From Flavobacterium aquaticum (GTDB taxonomy: Bacteria > Bacteroidota > Bacteroidia > Flavobacteriales > Flavobacteriaceae), in the NCBI RefSeq assembly GCF_003259835.1, contig NZ_QLMI01000004.1, positions 1 to 64,000 on the forward strand: a stretch of DNA of 64,000 nt. Reading direction: 5' to 3'. The notes under the pieces are model-generated. The model saw only the letters and a list, made by a program, of their open reading frames with translations, was not told the DNA's origin and made no database searches. Of the stretch, positions 63,641 to 64,000 are shown in pieces. Both the position numbers and the translations under genes were made by a program. How positions within the stretch are numbered: position 1 is the stretch's first letter; every line of letters starts with the position of its first letter.

Positions 63641-64000
63641 TATAATAAAAATTGGTGGCAACGTTATTGATGATGAATCAAAATTAAATGATTTCATCCA
63701 ATCGCTTGCTAGTTTAAACGAACCTTTTATTCTAGTTCATGGCGGTGGAAAATTAGCAACTGATTTGGCTGAAAAACTAAATATCCCACAACAATTAATT
63801 GAAGGAAGAAGAATAACAGATGCCGAAACTTTGAAAATTGCGACCATGGTTTATGCCGGATATATCAACAAGAATATCGTGGCAAAACTTCAAAAGCAAA
63901 ATATCAATAGTATCGGATTATCGGGTGCCGATGGAAATGTAATGAAGGCGACAAAACGAATCCATCAGGAAATAGATTACGGATTTGTGGGTGATATTTC
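63627..64000 (+). CDS. argB: N-acylglutamate kinase, N-terminal part (cut by window edge)
   Basis: Amino acid kinase family enzyme of the second arginine step. The visible 124 residues include the nucleotide-binding KIGGNVID, the phosphate-binding LVHGGGKLATDLAEKL, LIEGRRITDAETL and LSGADGNVMKA; all match ArgB. The start ATG 63627 lies inside the end of argF', an overlap of 14 bp, so translation is coupled. The rest of the gene lies beyond 64000. Confidence 0.93.
   Translation, partial: MKTLNIIKIGGNVIDDESKLNDFIQSLASLNEPFILVHGGGKLATDLAEKLNIPQQLIEGRRITDAETLKIATMVYAGYINKNIVAKLQKQNINSIGLSGADGNVMKATKRIHQEIDYGFVGDI

Overview
The window is AT-rich chromosomal DNA from a Flavobacterium-like member of the Bacteroidetes. 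The evidence is: TAnnTTTG -7 promoter boxes instead of sigma70 boxes, few Shine-Dalgarno sequences, a single fused SecDF, a type IX secretion type B sorting domain and a giant repeat adhesin, an OstA-like protein, DUF349, DUF5606 and DUF6588 proteins, and an arginine operon built round an N-succinyl/N-acetylornithine-type transcarbamylase. I saw no tRNA, rRNA, CRISPR array, transposase, phage or recognisable defence cassette.

Layout: 1-4.4 kb (minus) is the N-terminal 1326 residues of a very large surface protein with six 79-residue repeats, preceded by a small secreted protein. 4.5-8.5 kb (plus) holds folE, cysS, yidD and lgt. 8.6-24.1 kb is almost entirely on the minus strand: a GldH-like lipoprotein, secDF, mdh, a DUF6588 outer-membrane protein overlapping gyrB, asnB, a GreA/GreB-like factor, a small lipoprotein, and a plugless TonB-receptor-like barrel downstream of a 1003-residue TPR protein. 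24.3-33.6 kb begins with ftsE and runs into an accessory polysaccharide locus: four glycosyltransferases, an FdtA-like ketoisomerase, a Wzx-type flippase, a hexapeptide acyltransferase, a DegT-type sugar aminotransferase and a FemAB/GNAT-like protein. A type IX-secreted protein follows.

35.5-53.5 kb (all plus) is mostly core: two amidohydrolase-family exported proteins, a SPOUT rRNA methyltransferase, a RelA/SpoT homologue, an erythromycin-esterase-like lipoprotein, a Fur-family regulator, purA, a lipoprotein, an OstA-like protein, a class III aminotransferase, a TPR protein, a DUF368 (polyprenyl-phosphate) transporter and aroE. 53.9-58.6 kb holds the five-repeat DUF349 protein, a small exported protein, and a minus-strand def, DUF5606 and mazG group. 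58.8 kb to the end is a tightly packed arginine operon: GNAT, argG, argC, argD, argF' and argB (cut by the window edge).

The most unusual material is non-coding. Two diverged copies of a structured Flavobacterial element (5.39 and 53.72 kb) show a compensatory change in the closing helix; the first overlaps the apparent N-terminus of cysS and so fixes its start. An inverted pair of about 110-bp repeats flanks the DUF349 segment, and several further families of short intergenic repeats recur across the window. The best protein-level observation is Val90 in ArgF', at the site that selects N-succinylornithine over N-acetylornithine, which makes the leading GNAT a candidate N-succinylglutamate synthase.
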